DNA of 64,000 nucleotides from Chersky-840 sp963794615. Lineage in GTDB: Bacteria; Actinomycetota; Acidimicrobiia; Acidimicrobiales; UBA8190. Position 1 is the stretch's first letter. Each line of letters opens with the position of its first letter. Position numbers and translations under genes: made by a program. The stretch lies in contig CAWCEP010000006.1 of NCBI GenBank assembly GCA_963794615.1, forward strand, positions 744,001 through 808,000. The letters run 5' to 3'. Of this stretch, positions 43,003 to 52,754 are shown piece by piece. The notes beneath the pieces are model-generated. The model saw only the letters and a list, made by a program, of their open reading frames with translations, did no database searches and was not told where the DNA came from.

Positions 43003-43581
43003 CTACCGTTCGAGGAGGCGGAGCGCCAAGCGCCGGCCGCGCCCCTGCTTGACGGCCAGGGCAATCCAGAGTTGGAACAGCGCATCGATAATCGCCTCTT
43101 GGTCCTCACCGACATACACGGGGCACAGTCCGACACCCTCGATGACCGTTTCGACCATGGCACGGTCGCCTTCGGGAGCAGAGAAGAACATGTCTGCCCG
43201 CCCATCGGCGAACACCGGGTCGGCCACGTTCTCGCCACCGAGGGTGTTGAAGGCGCGTGCATAACGAACAGAGGAGGGCAACGCGGCTCGAGCATTCGAG
43301 ACCGCCTCACCCATTCTGTTGGTGGCATCGATGACGAGCTTGCCGGCAAGACCGGATTCCAAGGCAGCAGCGATGTCGGCAACCGCCGCGCCCGGAACCG
43401 CGAGGATGATCACGTCGGCTCGAGAGACGGCCTCTTCGAGCGAGACCACAGTGGCATAGGGAACGGCCACGTTATCGTCACCGGGTTGTCGGGAGCCGAA
43501 GGTCACGTGGTGACCGGCGAGCGCCAGGGCTCGACCAAGGGTGGTGCCCATGAAGCCTGTGCCGATGATGGTGATGTCCAT
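43003..43581 (-). CDS. NADPH-dependent F420 reductase-like dinucleotide-binding protein
   Basis: Protein of 192 residues from MDITIIGTGFMGTTLGRALA, the GxGxxG nucleotide loop; an in-frame start eight residues earlier is possible. ADVIILAVPGAAVADIAAAL, LVIDATNRMGEAVSNARAAL and RYARAFNTLGGENVADPVF are typical of the NADP oxidoreductase, coenzyme F420-dependent family. It could shuttle hydride between NADPH and F420, in keeping with three PPOX-fold proteins nearby that may use F420, but the direct substrate is unproven. It lies 10 bases downstream of the alcohol dehydrogenase and is probably cotranscribed with it. Confidence 0.8.
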   Translation of the reverse strand: MDITIIGTGFMGTTLGRALALAGHHVTFGSRQPGDDNVAVPYATVVSLEEAVSRADVIILAVPGAAVADIAAALESGLAGKLVIDATNRMGEAVSNARAALPSSVRYARAFNTLGGENVADPVFADGRADMFFSAPEGDRAMVETVIEGVGLCPVYVGEDQEAIIDALFQLWIALAVKQGRGRRLALRLLER

Positions 43582-43591
43582 GGGTCTCCGT

Positions 43592-44614
43592 TTACTCGCG
43601 TGCAAGCGTGAGGACGGCAGCCCCGTTCACGTCGTCGTGGGCGAGGTCCGCCAGCGCCTGATCGGCGCGGTCGAAGGGATAGGGGGTGGTCGACACCCTC
43701 AAACCGACGCGAGCCGCGACCTCGAGGAACTCGTCGCCGTCGTGACGGGTGTTGGCGGTCACGCTGCACAGTGTCCGTTCCTCGAAGAGATGGCGTTCGT
43801 AGTTGAGAGTCGGGATGTCTGTCAGGTAGATGCCGGCGATGGCCAGGGTCCCCCCCCGATCGAGAGCCGCCAGGGCGGGTGGAACGAGGGTGCCCACGGG
43901 GGCGAACAGGATGGAGGAATCAAGGGGCTCGGGTGGGGCGTCGTCAGCACCCCCCGCGCTGGACGCGCCCAGCTGCAGGGCGAGCTGGCGTGCGGCGGCC
44001 GAACGGGTGAGCACGTGCACGCGGGCCCCTTCGGCGATGGCGACCTGGGCCGTCAGGTGGGCCGATCCCCCGAATCCGTAGATCCCGAGCCGGCCTCCGG
44101 GAGGGAGGCGGGACTGGCGCAGTGCCCGGTACCCGATGATGCCCGCACAAAGAAGCGGAGCGGCCTCCTCGTCGGTGAACGCGGCCGGGATCAGGTAGGC
44201 GTAGCGTTCGTCCGCGACCACGTACTCGGCGTAGCCGCCGTCGAGATCCCAGCCGGTGAACAGTGGGGAGGCACAGAGGTTCTCTCGCCCTGTTGTGCAG
44301 AACCGGCACATCCCGCACGTGTGCGCCAGCCACGGGATGCCGACCCGGTCACCTTCCCCGAAACGGACACAGTCGGACCCCATGCCCTCGACGGTTCCGA
44401 CGACTTCGTGTCCCGGGATCACGAGGTGACGTTTGGGGTCGAGGTCCCCCTCGGCGAGATGGAGGTCGGTGCGACACACCCCGCACACCCGCACCTGGAC
44501 ACGGATCTGTTTGCGATTCGGGACAGGGACGGGCCGGCTGATCTGCGTCAGGGGTTTGCCGTCGATGGGTCCGGGCGAGTCGACAGCCCATGCCTGCATC
44601 GTCTCGGAGGTCAT
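43592..44614 (-). CDS. adhA: Zinc-dependent alcohol dehydrogenase, AdhA-like
   Basis: Protein of 340 residues starting MTSETMQAWAVDSPGPIDGK, with a GAGCC stretch before the ATG as a possible site. VCGVCRTDLHLAEGDL (catalytic zinc), VIPGHEVVG, CGMCRFCTTGRENLC (structural zinc), and LLCAGIIGYRALRQSRLPPG with GIYGFGGSAHLTAQVA are present. The C-terminal IAGIYLTDIPTLNYERHLFE matches my memory of M. tuberculosis AdhA (Rv1862) closely. It interconverts alcohols and aldehydes with NAD(P)H, and could dispose of reducing power as alcohol. It forms an operon with the F420-reductase-like gene. Confidence 0.92.
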   Translation of the reverse strand: MTSETMQAWAVDSPGPIDGKPLTQISRPVPVPNRKQIRVQVRVCGVCRTDLHLAEGDLDPKRHLVIPGHEVVGTVEGMGSDCVRFGEGDRVGIPWLAHTCGMCRFCTTGRENLCASPLFTGWDLDGGYAEYVVADERYAYLIPAAFTDEEAAPLLCAGIIGYRALRQSRLPPGGRLGIYGFGGSAHLTAQVAIAEGARVHVLTRSAAARQLALQLGASSAGGADDAPPEPLDSSILFAPVGTLVPPALAALDRGGTLAIAGIYLTDIPTLNYERHLFEERTLCSVTANTRHDGDEFLEVAARVGLRVSTTPYPFDRADQALADLAHDDVNGAAVLTLARE

Positions 44615-44801
44615 TGGCGGCTCTCGATGGGTGACGGGGTTCGGTCGGCTCGCTACCACAGAGGGCGGAGGTGTCCCTCGAGCGCAGGCGGCGGTGACGC
44701 TCTCACGCTACTTCCGAAGGCGGTACCCCGGCCCAGGGTTCGAGGCGTCTGCCGCTCTCAGACCGCTGGTCTCGCCGCCCGGGCGCGCCGGCCCGGTCTG
44801 C

Positions 44802-46449
44802 TCAGTCGCCCTGGAGATCACGCCGGGCGAACCCGATCGCACCCACGACAGCGCCCACGGCTCCGACGGCGATCAAGGTCCCGTCGACCCTCCAGTCCGG
44901 CGCCACGGCGGGGGCCGCCGCCATCTGGTGGAAGACCGAGGTGTCGAGGACCCAATGGCTCAGAGCGCCGATCCCGCCCACGATCTCGACGAGCAGGGAC
45001 CACGTGAGCACGCCGTAGGTCACCACCGACGTGGCTCGTGGCCACAAGCCCATGGCGAGGGCCCCGATCCCCAGGATGCACAACGCGGGGGGGATGATGT
45101 TCAGGCCGGCGTCGAGTGAGGTCGTGAACCCGACCTCGCGCGTGCTGGCTCGCTGTCCCGAGCCAGGTGAAGACGCCGGCGAGTACGCCGCTGACCGCTA
45201 GGACCGAGGTCGCCACCACGACGCGTCCGAAGAACCATGCCGTTCGGGACACGGGCCGGACGAGGAGGTGCTCCAGGCGGCCTCCGGCTTCTTCGGCCCT
45301 CGCTGCAGTGACTAGAGCGGCTCCGCTGAACGCGACCAGGAGTGCCACGATCAGGAACGCCACGCCCAGGTAGGCGTCGGCGCCGGTGCCGGGAGCTCCG
45401 AGTCGCGTGAAGACCTGCTTCAACGACGAACCCGAGATGGTCGCACCGGCAGCTCGGGCCACGAGACCCAGGAGCAGGCCGGTGACGGCGATGGCGGTCC
45501 CCCACCCGACAACGGTCGGCCGGATCAGACGAATGGCCAGTCCGGTAGGCCCGAAGAGCAGTCGCAGACGTGGTCTCTCGGTGGTCCGGTCGGGCAGCGT
45601 GCTCGCTCCCAGGTCACGGGTTCCGGCCAGCTGGACCGCGGCCCAGGCGCAGATCGTCGTGAGGGCGAAGATGGGGAGCAGGGCGAGGGGACGAGGAGCG
45701 GTCAAGGGCTGGAGCTCCTCGACCCACCCGAGGGGCGACATCCAGCGCAGCCAGTGCAGACCGATGCCGGAATCCGCCGTCATGCGCAGCGCGTAGCTCA
45801 CCCCGAGAACGGCTGCCGCGTAGGCGGCCGCCTGGCGGCGGGTGGGCGCCAACTGGCTCGTGAGTGCCCCGACTCCCAGGAACATGACCGCGCTCGACAC
45901 GAGGGCCAACGCGAAGAACAGGGCCGGCCCCGGAGCGATGCCGACCTTCGACGAGTGTCCGGCCACGATGGTGATGAGGGCGGTGACGACCCACAGGGTG
46001 GTGACGCCCGATGCCAGGCCGCACAGCGCCTGGGCGGCGGCGCCTCTTCTCGTGGTCTGGCCCGACAGCAGGATCTCCCACCGCCCCGAGCCCTCCTCGC
46101 CGCGCAGGAGCCTGGTGCTGGCCAGCAGGCCCCACACCGCGCCCAGGATCATGAGGGTCATGGACGTCTTGAACACGGTGAACCCGGCAACCGTCTGCAG
46201 ACGGCTGGCGGGACCGAACAGGGCGGTCGTCGCGTTGTTGGACCCGAAGGCCGTCTCCAGCTGCCGCCTTTGCGCGGGTGTCTTGTAGATCGACACGTAG
46301 CTCAGGGCCGACGACGCCACCACGACCCCGAAGACGTATCCCCACAGGACGCCCGAGCGGACCGCCTTTCGTGCCGTCAGGGTGCCGATCACCTTGGCCG
46401 GCGACCGCCGGACCCGTGCCGGCGCCCCGAGCGTGAGATCAGTCGTCAT
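44802..46449 (-). CDS. ABC-2 type exporter permease, frameshifted by one extra base
   Basis: The N-terminal frame (MTTDLTLGAPARVRRSPAKV onward) encodes about 440 residues with ten or so membrane helices. The frame shifts after VFTWLGTASQH. Removing one base in the cacgcgcgagg run near 45150 gives REVGFTTSLDAGLNIIPPAL and then the missing C-terminal helices (LCILGIGALAMGLWPRATSV) ending FARRDLQGD at 44802. The joined length of about 548 residues suits the polyketide-antibiotic-exporter permease family. Its start overlaps the ATPase gene by 11 bases, so the pair forms one exporter. The substrate is unknown. Confidence 0.87.
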
Positions 46450-47356
46450 GGATCACAGGTTCCGTCGACGGCCCGTCCCCGCCGTAGATGGCGAGGAAGA
46501 GCTCCTCGAGGGAAGGCTCCCGGCTCAGCACGCTCTTGACGTGGGAGGCGGCCAGAACCTTCAAGAGCGGTTCGATGGCGCCGCGCACCTGCATGCGGAC
46601 CCCGTTCCCGTCCTGATGGACCGCACTGACACCGGGAACGCCGGTGAGATCCGGGATGGCGTCGTCGAACGTCACCTCGACCGTGAGGGCAGAGAGGTGC
46701 CGCATCTCGGCCAAGGTCCCGATCTCGATGAGACGGCCGTCGCGCAGGATTCCCACCCGGTCGCACAGCGCCTCGACCTCACTCATGATGTGGGAGGAGA
46801 GGAACACGGTCTGGCCGCGTCCTCTTGCCTCGTGGATGCAGGACCGAAACGCCTGCTCCATGAGGGGGTCGAGCCCGCTCGTCGGTTCGTCGAGCACGAG
46901 AAGGTCGGCCCGGGTCATGAGGGCGGCGATCAAGATGATCTTCTGTCGATTCCCTTTGGAGTATGCCCGCACCTTCTTGGAGGGGTCGAGGTCGAACCGG
47001 GTGATGAGCTCCCGGCGGTAGTCCTCGTCGACCCGGCCTTGCACCCGCCCCAGGAGGTGGAGCGTCTCCTCCCCCGTGAGCGAAGGCCACAGGTTCGCCT
47101 CACCGGCGACGTACGCCAGTCGTCGGTGGGCTTCGACCGGTCGTTGCTGGCAGTCGAGCCCGAAGATCTCCCCACGGCCGGCGGTGGGTCGGATGAGCCC
47201 GAGCAGCAACCGGATGGTGGTCGTCTTGCCGGCTCCGTTCGGCCCGAGATATCCCACCACCTGACCTCGGGGGATGTCGAGCGTGAGGTCGTCGAGGGCG
47301 TCGACGTCGCCGTAGCGCTTGGTCAAACCCTCGGTTCGAATTGCCATGGACTCCAT
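46439..47356 (-). CDS. ABC transporter ATP-binding protein (exporter)
   Basis: Protein of 305 residues. The ATG at 47356 has GGAGG nine bases upstream; a second ATG at 47347 is a fallback. Walker A is GPNGAGKTT, the signature is SKGNRQK in place of LSGGQ, Walker B is LLVLDEPTSGLD, and the switch His is in LSSHIMSEVEALCDR. The C-terminal 80 residues are the extension usual for DrrA-like ATPases. It overlaps the permease gene. The promoter region carries paired direct repeats and DosR-like half-sites (47376-47440). Confidence 0.93.
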   Translation of the reverse strand: MESMAIRTEGLTKRYGDVDALDDLTLDIPRGQVVGYLGPNGAGKTTTIRLLLGLIRPTAGRGEIFGLDCQQRPVEAHRRLAYVAGEANLWPSLTGEETLHLLGRVQGRVDEDYRRELITRFDLDPSKKVRAYSKGNRQKIILIAALMTRADLLVLDEPTSGLDPLMEQAFRSCIHEARGRGQTVFLSSHIMSEVEALCDRVGILRDGRLIEIGTLAEMRHLSALTVEVTFDDAIPDLTGVPGVSAVHQDGNGVRMQVRGAIEPLLKVLAASHVKSVLSREPSLEELFLAIYGGDGPSTEPVIHDD

Positions 47357-47375
47357 CAGGTGTGACCTCCGCGTT

Positions 47376-47419
47376 CTGTCCCCAACCGAAACAAATGGCT
47401 GTCTCCAACCGAACGAATG
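47376..47419. repeat. Two 21-bp direct repeats upstream of the ABC exporter
   Basis: CTGTCCCCAACCGAAACAAA (47376-47395) recurs as CTGTCTCCAACCGAACGAAT (47399-47418), with a 23-base spacing, about two helical turns. Further on, TTCGGGACTAGCCCG (47426-47440) looks like part of a DosR-type site. Both are 20-85 bases upstream of the ATPase start at 47356, so they are placed to act as operators. Confidence 0.5.
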
Positions 47420-47481
47420 AGCGGCTTCGGGACTAGCCCGTGTGCGACGCAATATTGCAGGCGCGGTCTCCTGCGACCCGC

Positions 47482-49891
47482 TCAACCCGGCCAGCACCAG
47501 TCGGTGATCTCGGGCGCGTCCTCGCCGTGCTCCCGGGTGTAGCGCCGGGCTTCGAGACGGGAGTCGACCATCTGCTGGCGCAGGGCCGCCGACGGCACCT
47601 CGAGGCCGGGGACCCGATCGATGACGTCCATGACGAGGTGGAACCGATCGAGATCGTTGAGCATGACCATGTCGAACGGGGTGGTGGTCGTGCCCTGTTC
47701 CTTGTAGCCGCGCACATGGATGTTGGCATGGTTGGTACGGCGGTAGGTCAGGCGGTGGATGAGCGTCGGATAGCCGTGGAAGGCGAAGATCACGGTACGG
47801 TCGGTCGTGAAGATGGTGTCGAACTCGGCATCGGTCATCCCATGGGGATGCTCGGATGCGGGCTGGAGCCGCATGAGGTCCACCACGTTGACGACCCGTA
47901 CCCGCAGCTCGGGAAGATGGCGGCGGAGCATGTCGACCGCGGCCATGGTCTCGAGGGTGGGCACGTCGCCGCAGCACGCCATGACGACGTCGGGGACGGT
48001 CCCCGCGTCGTTCGACGCGAAGTCCCACACCCCGAGGCCCCGGGTGCAGTGCACCAAGGCCTCGTCGGGCGACAGCCAGTCGTGCTGAGGCTGCTTGCCG
48101 GCCACGATCACGTTCACGTAGTCGCGGCTGCGCAGGCAGTGGTCGGCGACGGAGAGAAGGCAGTTGGCGTCGGGTGGCAGGTAGACGCGGATCACCGAGG
48201 CCTGCTTGTTGACCACGACGTCGATGAACCCGGGATCCTGGTGGGAGAACCCATTGTGGTCCTGGCGCCATACGTGGCTCGACAGCAGGTAGGTGAGTGA
48301 TGCCACCGAGCGCCGCCACGGAATGTGGTGTGCCGACTCGAGCCACTTGGCGTGCTGGTTGAACATCGAGTCCACGATGTGGATGAACGCCTCGTAGCAG
48401 TTGAACAGGCCGTGGCGGCCGGTCAGGAGGTATCCCTCGAGCCACCCCTGGCAGAGGTGTTCGGAGAGGACCTCCATGACCCGCCCTCCCGGGGCGAGGT
48501 GGTCGTCTCCCTCGAGCCTCTGCGCTTCCCAAGCGCGGTCGGTCACCTCGAAGACGTCCTGGAGGCGGTTCGACGCCGTCTCGTCGGGTCCCAGGAGACG
48601 GAAGTTCTTCGGGTTGTTCCGGATGACGTCACGGAGAAATGTGCCGAGCACCTTCGTCGGCTCGCGCCGCGTCGCTGCCAGGCGCATCGACCTGCACCGT
48701 GTACGTCGACCAGTCGGGGAGCTCGAGGTCGCGGAACAGAACGCCTCCATTGGCGTGGGGCGACGCGCTCATGCGGTGGTCACCGGCGGGAGCTAGTGCC
48801 ACCAGCTCGGGTACCAGGGCGCCCTCCTCGTCGAAGAGCTCCTCGGGCCGGTAACCGCGCATCCATGCTTCGAGCTGCGCCAGGTGCGCCGGATTGGTAC
48901 GGACTTCTCCCAGCGGCACCTGATGGGCCCGCCACGTCCCCTCGACGGGGACGCCGTCGACGAACTTCGGGCCCGTCCAGCCCTTGGGGGTGCGCAAGAT
49001 GATCATGGGCCACGCCGGTCGGTCCCGAACTCCCCCCGACCGCGCCCCGTCCCAGATCCGGGCGATCTCATCGAAGGCGCCGTCGAGGGCGGTGGCCATG
49101 CGGTGGTGCACGAGCATAGGGTCCTCGCCCTCGGAGCCCCCGCTGACGATCCAGGGCCGGTAGCCGTATCCGGTGAACAGTGCCGACAACTCGTCTTCGG
49201 GGATCCGGGCGAGGATGGTCGGGTTGGCGATCTTGTAGCCGTTGAGGTGCAGGATCGGGAGCACGGCACCGTCACTCACGGGGTCGAGGAATTTGTTGCT
49301 GTGCCAGCTGGTGGCGAGGGCACCGGTCTCGGCCTCCCCGTCTCCCACCACACAGGCGACGACCAGCTCGGGGTTGTCGAAGGCCGCCCCGTAGGCATGC
49401 GCGAGCGAGTAGCCGAGCTCACCGCCCTCGTTGATCGACCCGGGAGTCTCGGGGGCGGCGTGGCTCGGGATGCCGCCGGGGAACGAGAACTGGCGGAACA
49501 ACCGGTCCATGCCCGTGCCGTCGCGCGTGATGTGGGAGTACAGCTCGCTGTAGGTCCCCTCCAACCACGCGTTGGCGACCATGGCGGGGCCACCGTGACC
49601 GGGCCCGCACACATAGAGGACGTTCGTGCCTCGCTGGTTGATCACCCGGTTCAGGTGCGCATAGACGAAATTCAACCCCGGGCTGGTCCCCCAATGGCCG
49701 AGAAGCCGCGGTTTGATGTGCTCGGCTCGTAGGGGCTCGCGCAGCAGGGCGTTGTCGAGCAGGTAGATCTGGCCGACGGCCAGATAGTTGGCGGCCCGCC
49801 AATAGGCGTGCAGCGAGGCGAGGTCCTCAGCCGGGGCGGGATTGACCTGCCCCGAGCCCGCCGGGTACGGCGGCCGGTCCGGATCGTGCAT
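47482..49891 (-). CDS. xfp: Phosphoketolase (Xfp), frameshifted by one extra base
   Basis: ATG at 49891 with an AAGGAGGG site. The N-terminal frame has YWRAANYLAVGQIYLLDNAL, LLGHWGTSPGLNFVYAHLNR, CGPGHGGPAMVANAWLEGTY and the ThDP-binding GDGEAETG. After VDAPGSDA the frame shifts; removing one base in gcggcgcg near 48666-48673 gives REPTKVLGTFLRDVIRNNPK and the complete C-terminal half. Joined, about 802 residues, normal for the family. It splits xylulose 5-phosphate (and often fructose 6-phosphate) with phosphate into acetyl phosphate and an aldose phosphate. The acetate kinase gene diverges from it with only 29 bases between the start codons, completing an ATP-yielding route to acetate. Confidence 0.93.
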
Positions 49892-49920
49892 CGATGGTCC
49901 CTCCTTGGCATGGTGGAGTC

Positions 49921-51057
49921 GTGCGAGTGCTGGTGGTCAACGCCGGGTCGAGCAGTCTGAAGCTCAGCATCCTCGGGGACGATGACGCTGAGCTCATGGC
50001 CCGTGGCGTGGCGATGCCCGATCCGGGCGCGATCGGCGAGCTCCTCGGTCGCGCCCTCGAGGGCGCCCCCGCCTTCGACGTCGTCGGGCACCGCGTGGTG
50101 CACGGAGGCCCCGAGTTCACGAGCCCGCTGCTCCTGGACGCCGGCGCCGAGAGCCGTCTCGAGACGCTCGCCGAGTTGGCCCCGCTCCAAAACCCACCTG
50201 CCATCGCCGCCATCCTCAGCCTGCAGTCCCGGTGGCCGGAGCTTCCCCAGGTGGCGTGCTTCGACACCGCCTTTCACGTCACCATCCCGCCTGACGCCTC
50301 AACCTATGCCCTGCCCGACCGGTGGCGTGACTTGGGGTTGCGGCGATTCGGCTTCCATGGTCTCAGTCATGCCTGGGCCAGCCGGCGCGCCGCCGAGCTC
50401 ATCGGGGCCCCGGTCGAGGATCTGCGTCTCGTCACCGCCCACATCGGCTCCGGGGCGTCGCTGGCAGCCGTCTGCGGCGGTCGGTCCGTCGACACGACGA
50501 TGGGCTTCACCCCTCTCGAAGGCCTGGTCATGGCGACACGTTCGGGCAGCGTCGACCCCGGGCTCTTGCTGTGGCTCTTGCGTCACGAGCAGATCACCGT
50601 CGACGAGCTCGAAGACGCCCTCGATCGCCGCTCCGGGCTGTTGGGCCTGTCGGGGGTGTCGGGCGACCTGCGCGAAGTCCTGGTCGCTGGGGACCAGGGC
50701 GACGAACGGTCCAAGCTCGCGTTCGGTGTCTACGTCCACCGGCTGCGCGCCCTTGTCGCCGCCATGGTGGCCGCCATGGGAGGGATCGACGGGCTCGTGT
50801 TCACCGGCGGCGCCGGTGAAGGGTCGGCGCGGCTGCGACAGGAGACCTGTGCCGGCCTCGGGTTCTTGGGCATCGATCTCGACGAGCCCCGCAACGAGGC
50901 CGGCCATGAGCTGGTCGACCGATTGGTGTCACGAGTGGGTGCCACGCCTGCCGTGGTCGTGGTCCGGGCGCGTGAGGATCTCGAGATCGCCCGTCAGGTC
51001 CGGATGGTGCTGGGGGCGGGTGGCCGGCCCGGGAGTCAACGAGAGGGAGCGATATGA
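49921..51057 (+). CDS. ackA: Acetate kinase
   Basis: Protein of 378 residues starting at GTG (VRVLVVNAGSSSLKLSILGD). The phosphate-binding NAGSSSLK, FDTAFH, RFGFHGLSHAWASRR, HIGSGAS and GFTPLEGLVMATRSG are all present. It converts acetyl phosphate and ADP to acetate and ATP. Placement beside phosphoketolase implies coupling without phosphotransacetylase, and no pta is visible. The start codons of the two divergent genes are 29 bases apart, so promoters must lie inside or directly at the coding sequences. It is somewhat shorter than typical AckA (about 400), with the differences in loops. Confidence 0.93.
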   Translation: MRVLVVNAGSSSLKLSILGDDDAELMARGVAMPDPGAIGELLGRALEGAPAFDVVGHRVVHGGPEFTSPLLLDAGAESRLETLAELAPLQNPPAIAAILSLQSRWPELPQVACFDTAFHVTIPPDASTYALPDRWRDLGLRRFGFHGLSHAWASRRAAELIGAPVEDLRLVTAHIGSGASLAAVCGGRSVDTTMGFTPLEGLVMATRSGSVDPGLLLWLLRHEQITVDELEDALDRRSGLLGLSGVSGDLREVLVAGDQGDERSKLAFGVYVHRLRALVAAMVAAMGGIDGLVFTGGAGEGSARLRQETCAGLGFLGIDLDEPRNEAGHELVDRLVSRVGATPAVVVVRAREDLEIARQVRMVLGAGGRPGSQREGAI

Positions 51058-51094
51058 TCGCCGTCGACCCCTGGCCCGCCCGCCGCCGCCTCGG

Positions 51095-52645
51095 TCAGGC
51101 CGCGATGCCGACGATGGGCCGGTCGAGGCTGATGCCGCCCGCCGAGCCGTGGAAGGTACCGTCCCCGAACCCGAAGACCCCACCGTCAGCGGCGACGAGC
51201 CAGTAGCCCAGCCCGAGCGGTGCCGCCGCGATGCCAACGATGGGCCGGCTCAGCCCCGTCCCTCCCATGGATCCATAGAACCTGGCGTCGCCGAAGGCGA
51301 AGACGCCCCCGTCGGCGGAGACGAGCCAGTAGCCGACACCAAAGGGACTGGGCGTCATGCCGACGACTGGTTGGCTGAGAAAGCTACCGCCCATCGATCC
51401 GTAGAACCGTGCGCCTCCGAAGGCGAAGACCCCGCCGTCCGCGGCGACGAGCCAGTACCCCAGCCCGAACGGGGCCACCGCCATCCCCACGATCGGCTGG
51501 TCCAGCTGCGTCGCACCCATCGAGCCGTAGAATTTGGACGCGCCAAAGGCGAAGACCCCACCGTCGGAGGCGACGAGCCAGTAGCCGTTGCCGAAGGGAG
51601 CGCCGGCGATGCCCACGATCGGTGCATGCAGATCGGTCCCGCCCATGGACCCGTAGAACGGGGCATCGCCGAAGGCGAACACCCCACCGTCGGCGGCGGC
51701 CAGCCAGTAGCCACCTTTATCGGCGGTCGAAGCCATGCCCACGACCGGCTGGGTGAGGGCGATGTCTCCCGTCGAACCACAAAAGGGATAGTCGCCGAAG
51801 TCGAAGACCCCTCCATCGGACCCGACGATCCGGTAGCCGAGCGTCGCGGCCGGTGCCGAGCACGGCGAGCCTACCGTCGCGGCGGCGACGGGAGCGGTCG
51901 TCGAGGGCGGGATTGCCAGCGTGGCCTCGGCCTGCGCCCAGGTGAAGACGACATCGTCGGGCGCCGAGGCCCCGCAGTAGCCCTCGGTCAGCACTCCGAT
52001 GGAATTCTGATTGTCGGCCACCCCCATCAACAGGTTGCATCCCGCGCCCAAGGCGGAGAAGTCCTCCAGGATGTTGTGGCGGTGTTCCCAAGGATCGGGT
52101 GGCACCGCCGAGCAACCCGTGTTGAAGGCCGCCTGCTGCGCGACCGGAGTACAGCCGTCTTCGTACATCCACGCGAAGTCTGCGAACAGCGGGTCGGCCG
52201 TCCCCGCCCACAGCGTGCCGGTGGCGGCCGGGGCACCGGGCGCGGTGGGGAGCGGAGGATCTTCCCGGTCGTTCGCCCCCGTCTGGGCCAGAGTGTCGAG
52301 CGAAGCGGTCATCTCCTCGAAGGCAGGCAGTCCGCGGGCGATGCGCTCGAGATTGATGACCACGAACATCTCCTGCGTCACGGAGAACTGCCCGCGTCCG
52401 ACGTCGCTGATCGGCGCCAGACCTTCGAGGGCGCGCCCCGCGTTCACCGCATCGAGGAAATTCGGGTACGAGTAGGGAAGGTTGGAGGCGGGATCGGTAC
52501 GAGCGGTGACGCGGGCTGAGACCGTGGCTCCTGCTCCGGTGATCACGAATGCCACCGCGGCGGTGGCCAGCACCGACACCAGACCGCCGACGAGCAGTGC
52601 CCGCCTGGTGTTGCGAGCCCGGAGCAAACGCGCCCGCCCGTTCAC
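51095..52645 (-). CDS. Secreted/anchored protein with six C-terminal propeller-type repeats
   Basis: Protein of 516 residues from a GTG. A signal-anchor is at the N-terminus (after RNTRRA: LLVGGLVSVLATAAVAFVIT). A region of about 220 residues follows with CAP-like features (LERIARGLPAFEEM, WEHRHNILEDFSALGAGCNL, and four or more cysteines probably in disulfides). Then come six repeats of about 42 residues with the theme GYWLVAADGGVFAFGDARFY / GSMGGT..L..PIVGIA, the last one short. The repeats suggest a beta-propeller-like fold for binding carbohydrate or cell wall. I associate these repeats with Acidimicrobiia. The enzymatic role of the first half is uncertain. It converges on ackA. Confidence 0.8.
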   Translation of the reverse strand: MNGRARLLRARNTRRALLVGGLVSVLATAAVAFVITGAGATVSARVTARTDPASNLPYSYPNFLDAVNAGRALEGLAPISDVGRGQFSVTQEMFVVINLERIARGLPAFEEMTASLDTLAQTGANDREDPPLPTAPGAPAATGTLWAGTADPLFADFAWMYEDGCTPVAQQAAFNTGCSAVPPDPWEHRHNILEDFSALGAGCNLLMGVADNQNSIGVLTEGYCGASAPDDVVFTWAQAEATLAIPPSTTAPVAAATVGSPCSAPAATLGYRIVGSDGGVFDFGDYPFCGSTGDIALTQPVVGMASTADKGGYWLAAADGGVFAFGDAPFYGSMGGTDLHAPIVGIAGAPFGNGYWLVASDGGVFAFGASKFYGSMGATQLDQPIVGMAVAPFGLGYWLVAADGGVFAFGGARFYGSMGGSFLSQPVVGMTPSPFGVGYWLVSADGGVFAFGDARFYGSMGGTGLSRPIVGIAAAPLGLGYWLVAADGGVFGFGDGTFHGSAGGISLDRPIVGIAA

Positions 52646-52754
52646 ACTCGCTCGACGATGGACAAGACCGAAGCCTTACAGAGCGTTCAGAGGATCAACC
52701 TCCCCAAGATTGATGATTGGGGCACTCGGTGAAGACCTGGGGTGGTGTGATCGG

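Noticed and set aside
2815..49891. Programmed frameshifting as the cause of the five split genes
   Set aside because: No slippery heptamer with a downstream structure is shared, the genes are unrelated in function, and each site is a simple extra base.
49982..52519. Very long rightward frame of 845 codons over ackA and the repeat protein
   Set aside because: It runs across two certain genes in other frames and is Arg/Pro/Ser-rich with no domain. GC-rich DNA often gives such shadows.
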